DNA from: an uncultured bacterium
GTDB taxonomy: Bacteria; Acidobacteriota; Thermoanaerobaculia; Multivoradales; J023
Assembly (NCBI GenBank): GCA_937948815.1
Contig: CALFAM010000065.1
Span: forward strand, 1-40,619
DNA: 40,619 bases
Reading direction: 5' to 3'
The position numbers were made by a program, and so were the translations under genes. The notes under the pieces were generated by a model. That model did not search any database and was not told the origin of the DNA. It saw only the letters and a list, made by a program, of their open reading frames with translations. How positions within the stretch are numbered: the stretch's first letter is position 1; the number at the start of each line of letters is the position of its first letter. Of this stretch, positions 9,077 to 16,473 are shown piece after piece.

Positions 9077-10119
9077 TGAGTGAATTCACGACCCTTCCGC
9101 CTGACACACCGTCCACCGGCGCCACGGCCCGTGAGGAAGCCATCTCGACGAGCCAAGCACCGTCCGGCAGTACGCCGCCGACGGGTACAGTGACCTTCAA
9201 GAACGTCTCCAAGTTCTACGGCGAAGTACTCGGCGTCAACCGCGTCGACCTGGTGCTCGAAAGCGGCATCATCGGCCTGGTCGGCCCGAACGGATCGGGC
9301 AAGACCACAATGATGAACTTGATGACCGGATTGCTCCGGCCGAGTAAGGGGAGAATCGAGGTGCTCGGCGTACCCACGAGCGATCCGATCCGACTCTTTC
9401 CCCAAGTCGGCTACTGCACCCAATGGGATAGCTTCCCGGCTGGGATCAACGGTTACAAATTCGTCTACGGCTACCTCCGCGTGCACGGCTATACCCACGC
9501 GCAAGCCGAGCAGCTGGCCTGGGAAGCGCTGGATCGCGTGAGCCTGAGAGACGCCGCCAAGCGCAAGATCGCGGGCTACAGTAAGGGCATGCGTCAGCGG
9601 GTCAAGCTGGCGCAGGCAATCAGTCACAAGCCGAAGGTGCTGGTGCTCGACGAACCGCTGAACGGCCTCGACCCCATGGCCCGCGCGGAGATCATCGCTG
9701 TCTTCCAGGATCTCGCCGCCGAAGGACACCACGTCATCATTTCCAGCCACATCCTCCACGAGGTGGACATGATCGCCGACCAGGTGGTCTTGCTCACGGG
9801 CGGCTACGTGGTGGCCGAAGGTGAGATCGGCGGCGTCCGGACGGACATCGAAGAGCAGCCGATCCAGGTGCTGGTGCGCTGCGACAAGCCCTCGTTGCTC
9901 GCCTCGAAGCTGTTCGAAAGCGAGAACACGGTAGAGGTTGCCTTGCACGACGACCGCCGTGGGCTGCTGGTCCGAACCAAGGACGCAAACGCCTTCTACC
10001 TTCGCTTCAACAACCTGGTATTGGAGCACAACATCCGGATCGAGACCGTCGCGGTGGCGGATGCCGACGTGCGCGCCGTGTACCAATATCTGATCGGCAC
10101 AGAAGGAGAGGGCTCATGA
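9076..10119 (+). CDS. ABC transporter ATP-binding protein, second of the operon
   Basis: The ATG at 9076 overlaps the permease stop by one base and gives 347 residues. The frame is open further upstream, but that part is a shadow of the permease gene. After a 37-residue Ser/Thr/Pro-rich leader come Walker A GPNGSGKTT (70-78), a signature YSKGMRQR, Walker B VLVLDEP with NGLD, and SSHILHE. The C-terminal domain after the ATPase core is about 100 residues. The leader is absent from the first ATPase of the operon, and the two ATPases are only moderately alike. They are therefore likely the subunits of two distinct or heteromeric exporters rather than a recent duplication. A four-base overlap links it to the last permease gene. 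Confidence 0.93.
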   Translation: MSEFTTLPPDTPSTGATAREEAISTSQAPSGSTPPTGTVTFKNVSKFYGEVLGVNRVDLVLESGIIGLVGPNGSGKTTMMNLMTGLLRPSKGRIEVLGVPTSDPIRLFPQVGYCTQWDSFPAGINGYKFVYGYLRVHGYTHAQAEQLAWEALDRVSLRDAAKRKIAGYSKGMRQRVKLAQAISHKPKVLVLDEPLNGLDPMARAEIIAVFQDLAAEGHHVIISSHILHEVDMIADQVVLLTGGYVVAEGEIGGVRTDIEEQPIQVLVRCDKPSLLASKLFESENTVEVALHDDRRGLLVRTKDANAFYLRFNNLVLEHNIRIETVAVADADVRAVYQYLIGTEGEGS

Positions 10120-10976
10120 GCACCGCTGCCACCCCAGCCGCCACGCCCGCTGATCGGGGGCTCGATGGCGGCCTGATCATTCGCCAGCTCACCGGCATCC
10201 TGCGCATGGAGCTGGGTAAAAACTTGCTGGGTAGGCGGGCGTTCTTCACCTACTTTCTGGCTTTCGCACCGGTTCCGCTCGCCCTCTTCTGGGCAGTCTG
10301 GCCGGGATCCAAGGAAGGGCTCCAAGGCCCCAATGCGGCTGCCGCTCTCTTTGCCGGCGTCTTCCCTGCCTACCTGGCCGTTCCCCTCTATCTCTCGGCC
10401 CTGCTCCTCTTCATGAGCTTGTTCCGCGCCGAGATCATGGAGAAGAGCCTGCACTACTACTTGCTCACGCCCATCCGCCGCGAGGTCCTTGTCGTCGGCA
10501 AGTACGTCTCGGCACTGATCGCCATCACCATGACCTTCCTGGCCAGCACGACCTTGTTGTACGGGATCACGCTGATGCCCTGGGGCCTCGGAGAAGCGAG
10601 CCAGTACCTTTTCCGCGACGCCGGTCTGTCGAACCTCGTGGCCTACCTGGGCATCGTCGCCCTCGGCTGCGCCGGCTACGGTGCTGTTTTTCTGCTCACG
10701 GGACTGGTATTCAAGAATCCGATCATTCCGGCCGCGGTCTTCTGGGGCTGGGAAGCGATCAACATCTTTCTTCCGACGTTCCTGAAGAAGATCAGTGTCG
10801 TCCACTACTTGACGTCGTTGTTTCCGATTCCCATTCTCGAAGGCCCGTTCGAGATCATTGCCGACCCGACGCCGGTGTGGGTCGCGATCCCGGGAATCCT
10901 CATCTTCACGGCCCTGGTGCTCGCCCTCGCGGGCTGGAAAGCGAGCCGGATGGAGATCTCCTACGGCGACGACTGA
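10116..10976 (+). CDS. ABC-2 type transporter permease, second of the operon
   Basis: The start at 10116 overlaps the upstream ATPase stop (ATGA) and is preceded by GGAGAGG. The 286-residue protein has a short Ala/Thr/Pro-rich N-terminus and a helical segment reading RMELGKNLLGRRAFFTYFLA, then about six membrane segments. The phrase LFRAEIMEKSLHYYLLTPIR is typical of ABC-2 permeases, in which a soluble loop approaches the ATPase. It closes the exporter operon that begins at 7273. Only 18 bases separate it from the end of the converging gene at 10995, and no clear terminator hairpin is seen there. Confidence 0.9.
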   Translation: MSTAATPAATPADRGLDGGLIIRQLTGILRMELGKNLLGRRAFFTYFLAFAPVPLALFWAVWPGSKEGLQGPNAAAALFAGVFPAYLAVPLYLSALLLFMSLFRAEIMEKSLHYYLLTPIRREVLVVGKYVSALIAITMTFLASTTLLYGITLMPWGLGEASQYLFRDAGLSNLVAYLGIVALGCAGYGAVFLLTGLVFKNPIIPAAVFWGWEAINIFLPTFLKKISVVHYLTSLFPIPILEGPFEIIADPTPVWVAIPGILIFTALVLALAGWKASRMEISYGDD

Positions 10977-10994
10977 TGCCAGCGCGCGACGGAG

Positions 10995-11741
10995 TCAGTG
11001 CTTCGTGCACGGAGCAAAGGCGCGGAACAAGCGCTGGATGTCGTCTTCGTTCTCTGGCGAGCCGAGCTCGGCGAGCCGTTGATTCGCGCCCTCCTCAGGG
11101 CTGGCGCTGTCTTCAGAGGCTTCATCGGCTCGGAACCAGCTCAGGATTCGGAGACGCCCGTCATCGTCGTCACAGCGAATCTCGCCAAGCACACCCACGC
11201 CTTCGCGGCGAGAACCAGGACCACTCGATTGACCGCGCACGCGCTGGTGGACATAGGTCCAGCCATCGAACGCGAGCTCGCCGCGTCCCAGAACTTCACG
11301 GGCGCGGAAGCCGAGGTCGACATCGACGTCTTCAAGGGCGTCGGTCGCCAAACGTTCGTCTTCGAGATTGCTGCGAAACTGCGCACGATGGCCACCGAGG
11401 TCACGCACATCGAGCACACTGACCATCTGCTGATCGAAGGTGAATGGGCGATGCCCCTCCTCGAAGCCCGCGTCGGATGCGATGTCCGAAACCATGGCGA
11501 CGTCGAGCAAGAAGGGGATGCGCAGATAGAATTGGGCATAGAGCCCATCCGGAAGCGCGTCGGTACCCAGCATCTCGAGAACCTTCTGCTCACGCACGAC
11601 CGGATCCTTCATGGTCGCCTCGAGATCTCGAATCTCGCGCCAACCCATCATGCCGCAAGCCCCGATGGCCGTGACCATGCCGACCGCCAGCAGCGCGCAG
11701 CCGCAGCCTACGTAGACCCAAGGGGATGTGCTCTTGCTCAT
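10995..11741 (-). CDS. Hypothetical membrane-anchored protein
   Basis: I choose the ATG at 11741 because GAGGAG lies about 8 bases upstream; the frame stays open further but without support. The 248-residue product starts with a signal-anchor (WVYVGCGCALLAVGMVTAIGA) followed by GMMGWREIRDLEATM. The rest is a charged soluble domain, rich in Asp, Glu and Arg, with alternating hydrophobic patterns compatible with an alpha/beta fold, ending in FRAFAPCTKH. A Cys inside the hydrophobic stretch could be a lipobox in a loose sense, but the context (GCGCALL) is not a standard lipobox. I do not recognise a family. It converges on the ABC exporter operon and diverges from the GH113-like gene, sharing a 202-bp upstream region with it. 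Confidence 0.7.
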   Translation of the reverse strand: MSKSTSPWVYVGCGCALLAVGMVTAIGACGMMGWREIRDLEATMKDPVVREQKVLEMLGTDALPDGLYAQFYLRIPFLLDVAMVSDIASDAGFEEGHRPFTFDQQMVSVLDVRDLGGHRAQFRSNLEDERLATDALEDVDVDLGFRAREVLGRGELAFDGWTYVHQRVRGQSSGPGSRREGVGVLGEIRCDDDDGRLRILSWFRADEASEDSASPEEGANQRLAELGSPENEDDIQRLFRAFAPCTKH

Positions 11742-11943
11742 CGAATCGTCTCCTCGACGGGTAGCGCGACACGTCCTGCGCAGCAACGGCGCGTCGCGGT
11801 GCTGAACCGAACCGACCGGAACGAGAGCTGGCCGGCACGAGCATTCTTGCAGGCTACGCGCGAAGGGCTCTGATGATTCGCTCGTGTCAAGATCCTAGCG
11901 TAAGGCCAAACCCCGAGGCCCGCCCTCGCGTAGCTAGGCAACG

Positions 11944-13104
11944 ATGAGAAACATCAACCGCAGCTCTGCCGCACCGCGGCCCCTACCGTGGCGCCCAATG
12001 CGCCACGGTGCTCGTCGTTGGCGCCTCGCGCTGACCTGCCTCCTCACGGCCGCCTCGGCGCTTGCTCTGCTGCAGTCGCAAGCCCAAGCGCAAGACGCGC
12101 CCCCTGGCAAGCTCGCCAGCGCCGCGTCTGCCGAGCAAGGCTCGGTCACGCGTGACCCTTTCATGCGTGGCATGACGGTGAGCTGCCCAGGCGCCGGCAA
12201 GATCTGGGGGACGAGTGCGATGGGTGCAACCCTGGACGCCTTGACTCCGCTTGGCGTCGACTGGGTCGCGCTCCATCCCTATGCCTGGATCAGACGCGAC
12301 GGCGAGGTGCGCTTTCAACCGGCAGCGGAGACGGGCTACCTCGACCGGGCGGTCGCCATGAGTCGGGCGGCCGGTATCTCGCTGTTCTGGAAGCCGCACC
12401 TCGGCTATTGGGGAAGCTTCGAGTGGCGTGGCGAGATCGCATTCGGTGATGACGAGCGCGCGTGGCAGCGCTTCTTTGCGGACTACAAGCGGTTCATCGT
12501 CGACCACGCTGCTTTCGCGCAACGGCACGAGCTGCCGCTCTTCGCGGTGGGCGTCGAGCTCGAGGCCACCATGCATCGCGAAAAGGAGTGGCGCGAGGTG
12601 ATCGCGGCGGTGCGCGAGGTCTACTCCGGCACGATCACCTACGCTCCCAACTGGGACGGCGTCGAGCGCGTGCCCTTCTGGGATGCTCTCGACCTGATTG
12701 GCGTACAGGCCTACTTTCCATTGAGCCAGTCCGCTTCGCCGACCGTCGACGAGCTGGTTGCCGGCTGGAAAGGCCCGATGGATCAGCTACGCGCCCTTTC
12801 CGAGCGCCATGACGGCAAGCAGGTCGTCTTCACGGAGATCGGCTACAACCGCTCAGGAAGAGCGGCCAGCGAACCTTGGTCCTACGATGTCGAGGATTCG
12901 GCCGCCAGCCGCGCGTTGCGGCGCAAGCTGATCGATGTGTCGTTCGAGGTGACCGAGCGCGAGCCCTTGGTCGCGGGGATCTTCTGGTGGAAGTGGATGC
13001 CCGGGAACGCCGGCCGCTCCGACTTCTCGATGCGTGACGAAGAGGCCCTCGCCGCGCTTCGCCGCGCCTGGGGAACCCAGAGCACCCAGACCACCAGCCA
13101 ATAG
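11944..13104 (+). CDS. Secreted glycoside hydrolase, GH113-like (beta-mannanase type TIM barrel)
   Basis: The product is 386 residues with a long basic N-terminus and a signal-like helix at about 27-46 (LALTCLLTAASALALL) ending near AQAQD. The body is a TIM barrel in the GH113 style. It contains GVDWVALHPYAWI (104-116), LFWKPHLGYWGSFEWRGEI, the acid/base region FAVGVELEAT (Glu205 the likely acid/base), DLIGVQAYFPLS, the nucleophile region VVFTEIGYNRSG (Glu298), and IFWWKWMPG near the C-terminus. Known GH113 members act on beta-1,4-mannans; this homologue may use another glycan. It would work in the periplasm or outside the cell. No other polysaccharide-degrading genes adjoin it. A bidirectional terminator hairpin follows the stop. 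The start is uncertain: an ATG at codon 19 is also possible. Confidence 0.85.
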   Translation: MRNINRSSAAPRPLPWRPMRHGARRWRLALTCLLTAASALALLQSQAQAQDAPPGKLASAASAEQGSVTRDPFMRGMTVSCPGAGKIWGTSAMGATLDALTPLGVDWVALHPYAWIRRDGEVRFQPAAETGYLDRAVAMSRAAGISLFWKPHLGYWGSFEWRGEIAFGDDERAWQRFFADYKRFIVDHAAFAQRHELPLFAVGVELEATMHREKEWREVIAAVREVYSGTITYAPNWDGVERVPFWDALDLIGVQAYFPLSQSASPTVDELVAGWKGPMDQLRALSERHDGKQVVFTEIGYNRSGRAASEPWSYDVEDSAASRALRRKLIDVSFEVTEREPLVAGIFWWKWMPGNAGRSDFSMRDEEALAALRRAWGTQSTQTTSQ

Positions 13105-13105
13105 C

Positions 13106-13134
13106 GCCCCGGCGTTCACGCCACCGGGGCTTTC
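13106..13134. terminator. Bidirectional terminator between converging genes
   Basis: GCCCCGG (13106-13112) pairs with CCGGGGC (13124-13130) across an 11-nt loop that can itself pair partly (GGCG/CGCC), followed on the plus strand by TTT. It sits in the 34-bp gap between the stops of the GH113-like gene and the protease gene, where a shared terminator is expected. Confidence 0.65.
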
Positions 13135-13138
13135 GGCG

Positions 13139-15343
13139 TCAGGAGCCCGGAACGCAAACGTCGACACCCGGCGCGAAGCCGAATTGCGCGCCGATGTTGT
13201 CCACGCACACGAGCCCGGCCGCGCAATCACTGTCGCGGTCACAGTCGCCTTCACCGTTGCCGCACGGTCCGCAGACGTCGCAGAAATTGCCGACCCCGGG
13301 GTTGGCGGTACAAGTCGCCTCGCCCATGCAGACGTCGACACCGGGCGCGAAGCCGAATTGCGCACCCACATTGTCCACACAGCTCAGACCCGCCGCACAC
13401 TCGCCGTCATTGTCGCAGTCGCCCTCACCATTGCCGCACGGTCCGCACTCGGTGCAGAAACGGCCGTTGCCGGTGGGTAGCGTGCAGCCCGGAGGAGGCG
13501 GTGGGTTGGTGCCGTTGCTCATGCAAACGTCGACACCGGGCGCAAAGCCGAATTGCGCACCAACATTGTCCACGCAGCTCAGGCCCGACGCACATTCGCT
13601 GTCGTTGTCGCAATCGCCCTCACCATTGCCGCACGGTCCGCACTCCGTGCAGAAACGGCCGCTGCCCGCCGGAACCGAGCAGCCAGGCGGCAGTGGCGGC
13701 GGGGGAGGCGGCGGATTGGTCGACGCGAGGCAGACGTCGACTCCGGGCGCAAAGCCGAACTGCGCGCCAGCATTGTCGACGCAGCTCAGACCCGGTGCGC
13801 ACTCACTGTCGTTGTCGCAGTCGCCCTGGCCGGCCGAACACGGCCCACAAGCCGTGCAGAAGCGGCCGTTGCCCAGGGTCTCAGGACACGCTGGCGGGTT
13901 GGTCGTACCACCGCTGGCGTCGAAGCCGTCGATGCGGCGCGGGCCATTGCCGTTCGGATCGAGCCAATCACGCAGACGCTGGCCAGAGCTCGGGCCGTCC
14001 CACGCTTCCGAGAAGCGACCGTAGCAATCGAATCCGCCGGTGTTGGAGCATGACGCCACGCCCCCGGAAAGGAAGCCGACCAAGCGCTTCGAAGCGCGAT
14101 GAAAGAGCCCTGAACCGGACGAGCCCGGCTCGGTCGTGCCTTCGTCCCAGGCGTTCACGTACCAGTGCGAGTCCGACGGACTGCCTCCGATGCAGCTCGA
14201 GCCGATGCTCAGGGGATCGTTGTCGACGGCGATCGACTTGAGATCACCACTCGGGTGGTGGATACCAACCGTGCCCTGCGGCGTGTTGCCGGAGCGGTCC
14301 CAACCCGCGTAGTACGCGTTGAAGCGCGCGGGTGGGCGCGAATCGAGCTCGACCAACGCCATGTCGACGTCGGTCCGCGCGGCGCGGAAGGTTGCGCCGG
14401 ACTGATTGTCGGCCAGCGAGCCCCCTCCCTGTCCGCCGCAGGTCGCAGCCTCGAAGTTCCAGAAGACCACCAGGGAGGAAACGTTGCCGGCACTCAGCCC
14501 ACAGTGATTGGCGGTCAGAAAGAAGGGGCGCCGGGATTGCGGCACATCGGCGATCAGCGTTCCAGTGCAAAAGAGCGAGCCACCGAAGGAGTAGCCGGCG
14601 ACGGCGCGAATCTGGTCGCGCCAAGCGTTTCCCTGCTCACAGGCTACGTCGATGTTGCAACTCGCGCGCATCTTGGCGAACGGCCGATTCGGCTGCTCGC
14701 GCATGAAGAGCTCCCGATAGCCCGCGCCCACCTGCGTGAGCGCCACGGCGGGCTCGAAGGCCGCGTCGGCGGGAACGAAGAGCTCGAGGGTCGCGCTGGC
14801 GCCCGGCACCGGCGGGGTCCACAGCTCACCGTGTTCCTTGACGTCGTTCACGCCATAGGGCCCTTCGAAGTAGCGCTCCCCTTCGCTCACGATATGCAGC
14901 GTGGCCCCCGCGGGTACACGGAAGGTCGTGAAGCCGAAGTTCAAATCCGTGGCCCCGGGTACGTGCACCCGCGCACGCCACAACCTGCCGCCGTCGGGCA
15001 GTGTTTCCCATTCCCCGTCTCGCGTAGGGGTGAGGTCGACAGCCACGGGAAGCGCGAAGCGCAGCGGGCCCGGCTGCGGTTTGGCATCATCCTCGGCCCG
15101 CAACGCGGAGGGTTGGATGGCTGCCAGGCGCATCGGCTCGACCGCTGCCAGCGGCATGATGCTCTGGGCGGCCTCCCAGCTTCGCGGTGGCGCACCTTGG
15201 CGGGCAAACGCCGCCGAGGAGCCGAGGGCCGCGATCACCAGGCCCCCCATGACGGCCTGTGCAATCACCGCACGTGTCATGAAGATTCGTGCCACCCGTG
15301 TAGCCGATCGGCGATGAGACGGTCGAGGAACGGTCATTTGCAT
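13139..15343 (-). CDS. Secreted trypsin-fold serine protease with four C-terminal cysteine-rich repeats
   Basis: The 734-residue protein has a signal region at about 22-48 (VIAQAVMGGLVIAALGSSAAFA). A pro-like beta region at 90-215 resembles the propeptide part of lysyl-endopeptidase-like secreted proteases. The catalytic domain at about 225-465 carries FLTANHC (His280), TDVDMALVEL (Asp327) and EPGSSGSGLF (Ser409), so the full triad is present. The C-terminus holds four repeats of about 53 residues (486-538, 555-607, 620-672, 678-730). Each has the order CGPC..G.GDCD.D.(E/D)CA.GL.CVDN.GAQFGFAPGVDVC. They are joined by Pro-rich or short linkers. The repeats resemble the Cys-rich modules attached to secreted enzymes of Myxococcota and Acidobacteriota and are probably disulfide-bonded, with a binding or sorting role. 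The gene converges with the GH113-like gene. Confidence 0.9.
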   Translation of the reverse strand: MQMTVPRPSHRRSATRVARIFMTRAVIAQAVMGGLVIAALGSSAAFARQGAPPRSWEAAQSIMPLAAVEPMRLAAIQPSALRAEDDAKPQPGPLRFALPVAVDLTPTRDGEWETLPDGGRLWRARVHVPGATDLNFGFTTFRVPAGATLHIVSEGERYFEGPYGVNDVKEHGELWTPPVPGASATLELFVPADAAFEPAVALTQVGAGYRELFMREQPNRPFAKMRASCNIDVACEQGNAWRDQIRAVAGYSFGGSLFCTGTLIADVPQSRRPFFLTANHCGLSAGNVSSLVVFWNFEAATCGGQGGGSLADNQSGATFRAARTDVDMALVELDSRPPARFNAYYAGWDRSGNTPQGTVGIHHPSGDLKSIAVDNDPLSIGSSCIGGSPSDSHWYVNAWDEGTTEPGSSGSGLFHRASKRLVGFLSGGVASCSNTGGFDCYGRFSEAWDGPSSGQRLRDWLDPNGNGPRRIDGFDASGGTTNPPACPETLGNGRFCTACGPCSAGQGDCDNDSECAPGLSCVDNAGAQFGFAPGVDVCLASTNPPPPPPPLPPGCSVPAGSGRFCTECGPCGNGEGDCDNDSECASGLSCVDNVGAQFGFAPGVDVCMSNGTNPPPPPGCTLPTGNGRFCTECGPCGNGEGDCDNDGECAAGLSCVDNVGAQFGFAPGVDVCMGEATCTANPGVGNFCDVCGPCGNGEGDCDRDSDCAAGLVCVDNIGAQFGFAPGVDVCVPGS
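13154..13888 (-). repeat. Four direct repeats encoding cysteine-rich modules
   Basis: The repeat copies lie at about 13730-13888, 13523-13681, 13328-13486 and 13154-13312. All include near-identical DNA for CVDN-GAQFGFAPGVDVC. Copies two and three are the most alike, and copy four has diverged most in its N-terminal half. The linkers differ in length: the first two contain runs of proline codons, while the last is only about 15 bp. Confidence 0.85.
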
Positions 15344-15621
15344 CTCCCGAAGAAGCGTCGCGCGGCCCAGGGCCGCAACGCATAATGGTTGCTACCGGTT
15401 AGAAGCGGCTCGCACCGCCCATCCTTCGCTGGGGCGCATGCTGACCGCCTCGCGGCAGGCGTCTCGGTTTCGTACCGACAGTATGGCTGATCGCCAACGT
15501 ACTTTCATCCACCGACGATCCGAAGCTGGGAGTCCTCCACCCACATCCGCGCCACGCGGGGCCCGCACATCCTTGCCCTCGTCATCGAGCACGGGACCAA
15601 GCAAGCGAGCGAATCGTCCAG
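15344..15621. other. 278-bp gap upstream of the protease gene
   Basis: This region separates the TauE-like gene stop from the protease start; both genes are on the minus strand. It presumably holds the protease promoter. I see no convincing -35/-10 pair, RNA gene or small reading frame with a ribosome binding site. Confidence 0.4.
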
Positions 15622-16371
15622 TCAGCTTCCCAGCCAGAGCTTGATGGCGAACAGCACGACCGTGATCAACACGACCGCGCGGACGAATCCTTGCCCTCGG
15701 GTAACCGTGAGGCGGGCACCGAGAATGCCGCCCACGGTCTGTCCCGCTGCCAGCGTGAGCCCGAGTTGCCAGTCGACCCGTCCCTCCCAGGCAAAGATGG
15801 CGAGAGACAAGACCGTGGCGCAGAGAATCGCGAGGACCTTGATCGCATTGCCACGCACGAGGTCGATGCCGACGACCGTGGTGACTGCCAGGATCAGGAA
15901 ACCGACACCGGCCTGAACGAAGCCCGCATAAACGCCGACGATCAGGAAGCCGAGCCCCAAGCCAGCCCAGCGCCCGGGTGAGCGGGCAGCGTCCGCCCGC
16001 CGTGGCTTCGGTGACCACAAGCTGACGACCGCGAAGACGACCATGAGCAAGGCAAGCAGCCGCTGAAAGGCCTGATCGCCGATCGTCAGGGCGGCCCACG
16101 TGCCGAGGAGAGCGCCGGCCGTTGCCGGCAGGGCGGCCCACATGAGGGCGCGGCGATCGAGCACGCCATCGCGATCGAATCGCCAGACGGCAGCCAGGTT
16201 CTGGGTGAGGATCCCCACCCGGTTGGTGCCGTTGGCAACCCCAGGCGGTAGCCCGAGAAAGATCAAAGCGGGCAAGGTGAGAAACGAGCCGCCGCCGGCC
16301 AGGACATTGAGCACGCCAGCCACCAGGCCGATCGCGGCCAGCAGAAGATAGCCAACAGGGCCGTCGATCAT
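15622..16371 (-). CDS. TauE/SafE-family membrane permease
   Basis: The 249-residue product is almost wholly membrane-embedded with about eight helices. It has the two-part internal symmetry of the TauE/SafE family: NVLAGGGSFLTLPALIFLGL with GVANGTNRVGI in the first half, and GLGLGFLIVGVYAGFVQAGVGFLIL in the second. Members transport sulfite, sulfoacetate, other organosulfur anions, or unidentified anions across the inner membrane. No sulfur-metabolism gene is adjacent, so the substrate is open. The start at 16371 has a weak GGAAG upstream. The gene follows the orphan permease gene by 102 bp on the same strand. Confidence 0.9.
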   Translation of the reverse strand: MIDGPVGYLLLAAIGLVAGVLNVLAGGGSFLTLPALIFLGLPPGVANGTNRVGILTQNLAAVWRFDRDGVLDRRALMWAALPATAGALLGTWAALTIGDQAFQRLLALLMVVFAVVSLWSPKPRRADAARSPGRWAGLGLGFLIVGVYAGFVQAGVGFLILAVTTVVGIDLVRGNAIKVLAILCATVLSLAIFAWEGRVDWQLGLTLAAGQTVGGILGARLTVTRGQGFVRAVVLITVVLFAIKLWLGS

Positions 16372-16473
16372 TTCGCGGTGCGCGCTTCCAGGACATCCAA
16401 AGCGATCATGGACGGTCGATGGTAGCAGCCGACAGACGGCAGCGAGCGCGGCGTCCCTCGCCCTCGGAGTCGC

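Noticed and set aside
13139..15343. A 406-codon antisense frame (14165-15385) and shorter ones opposite the protease
   Set aside because: The protease strand shows signal peptide, complete catalytic triad and modular repeats; the antisense frames mirror repeat DNA and have no domain.
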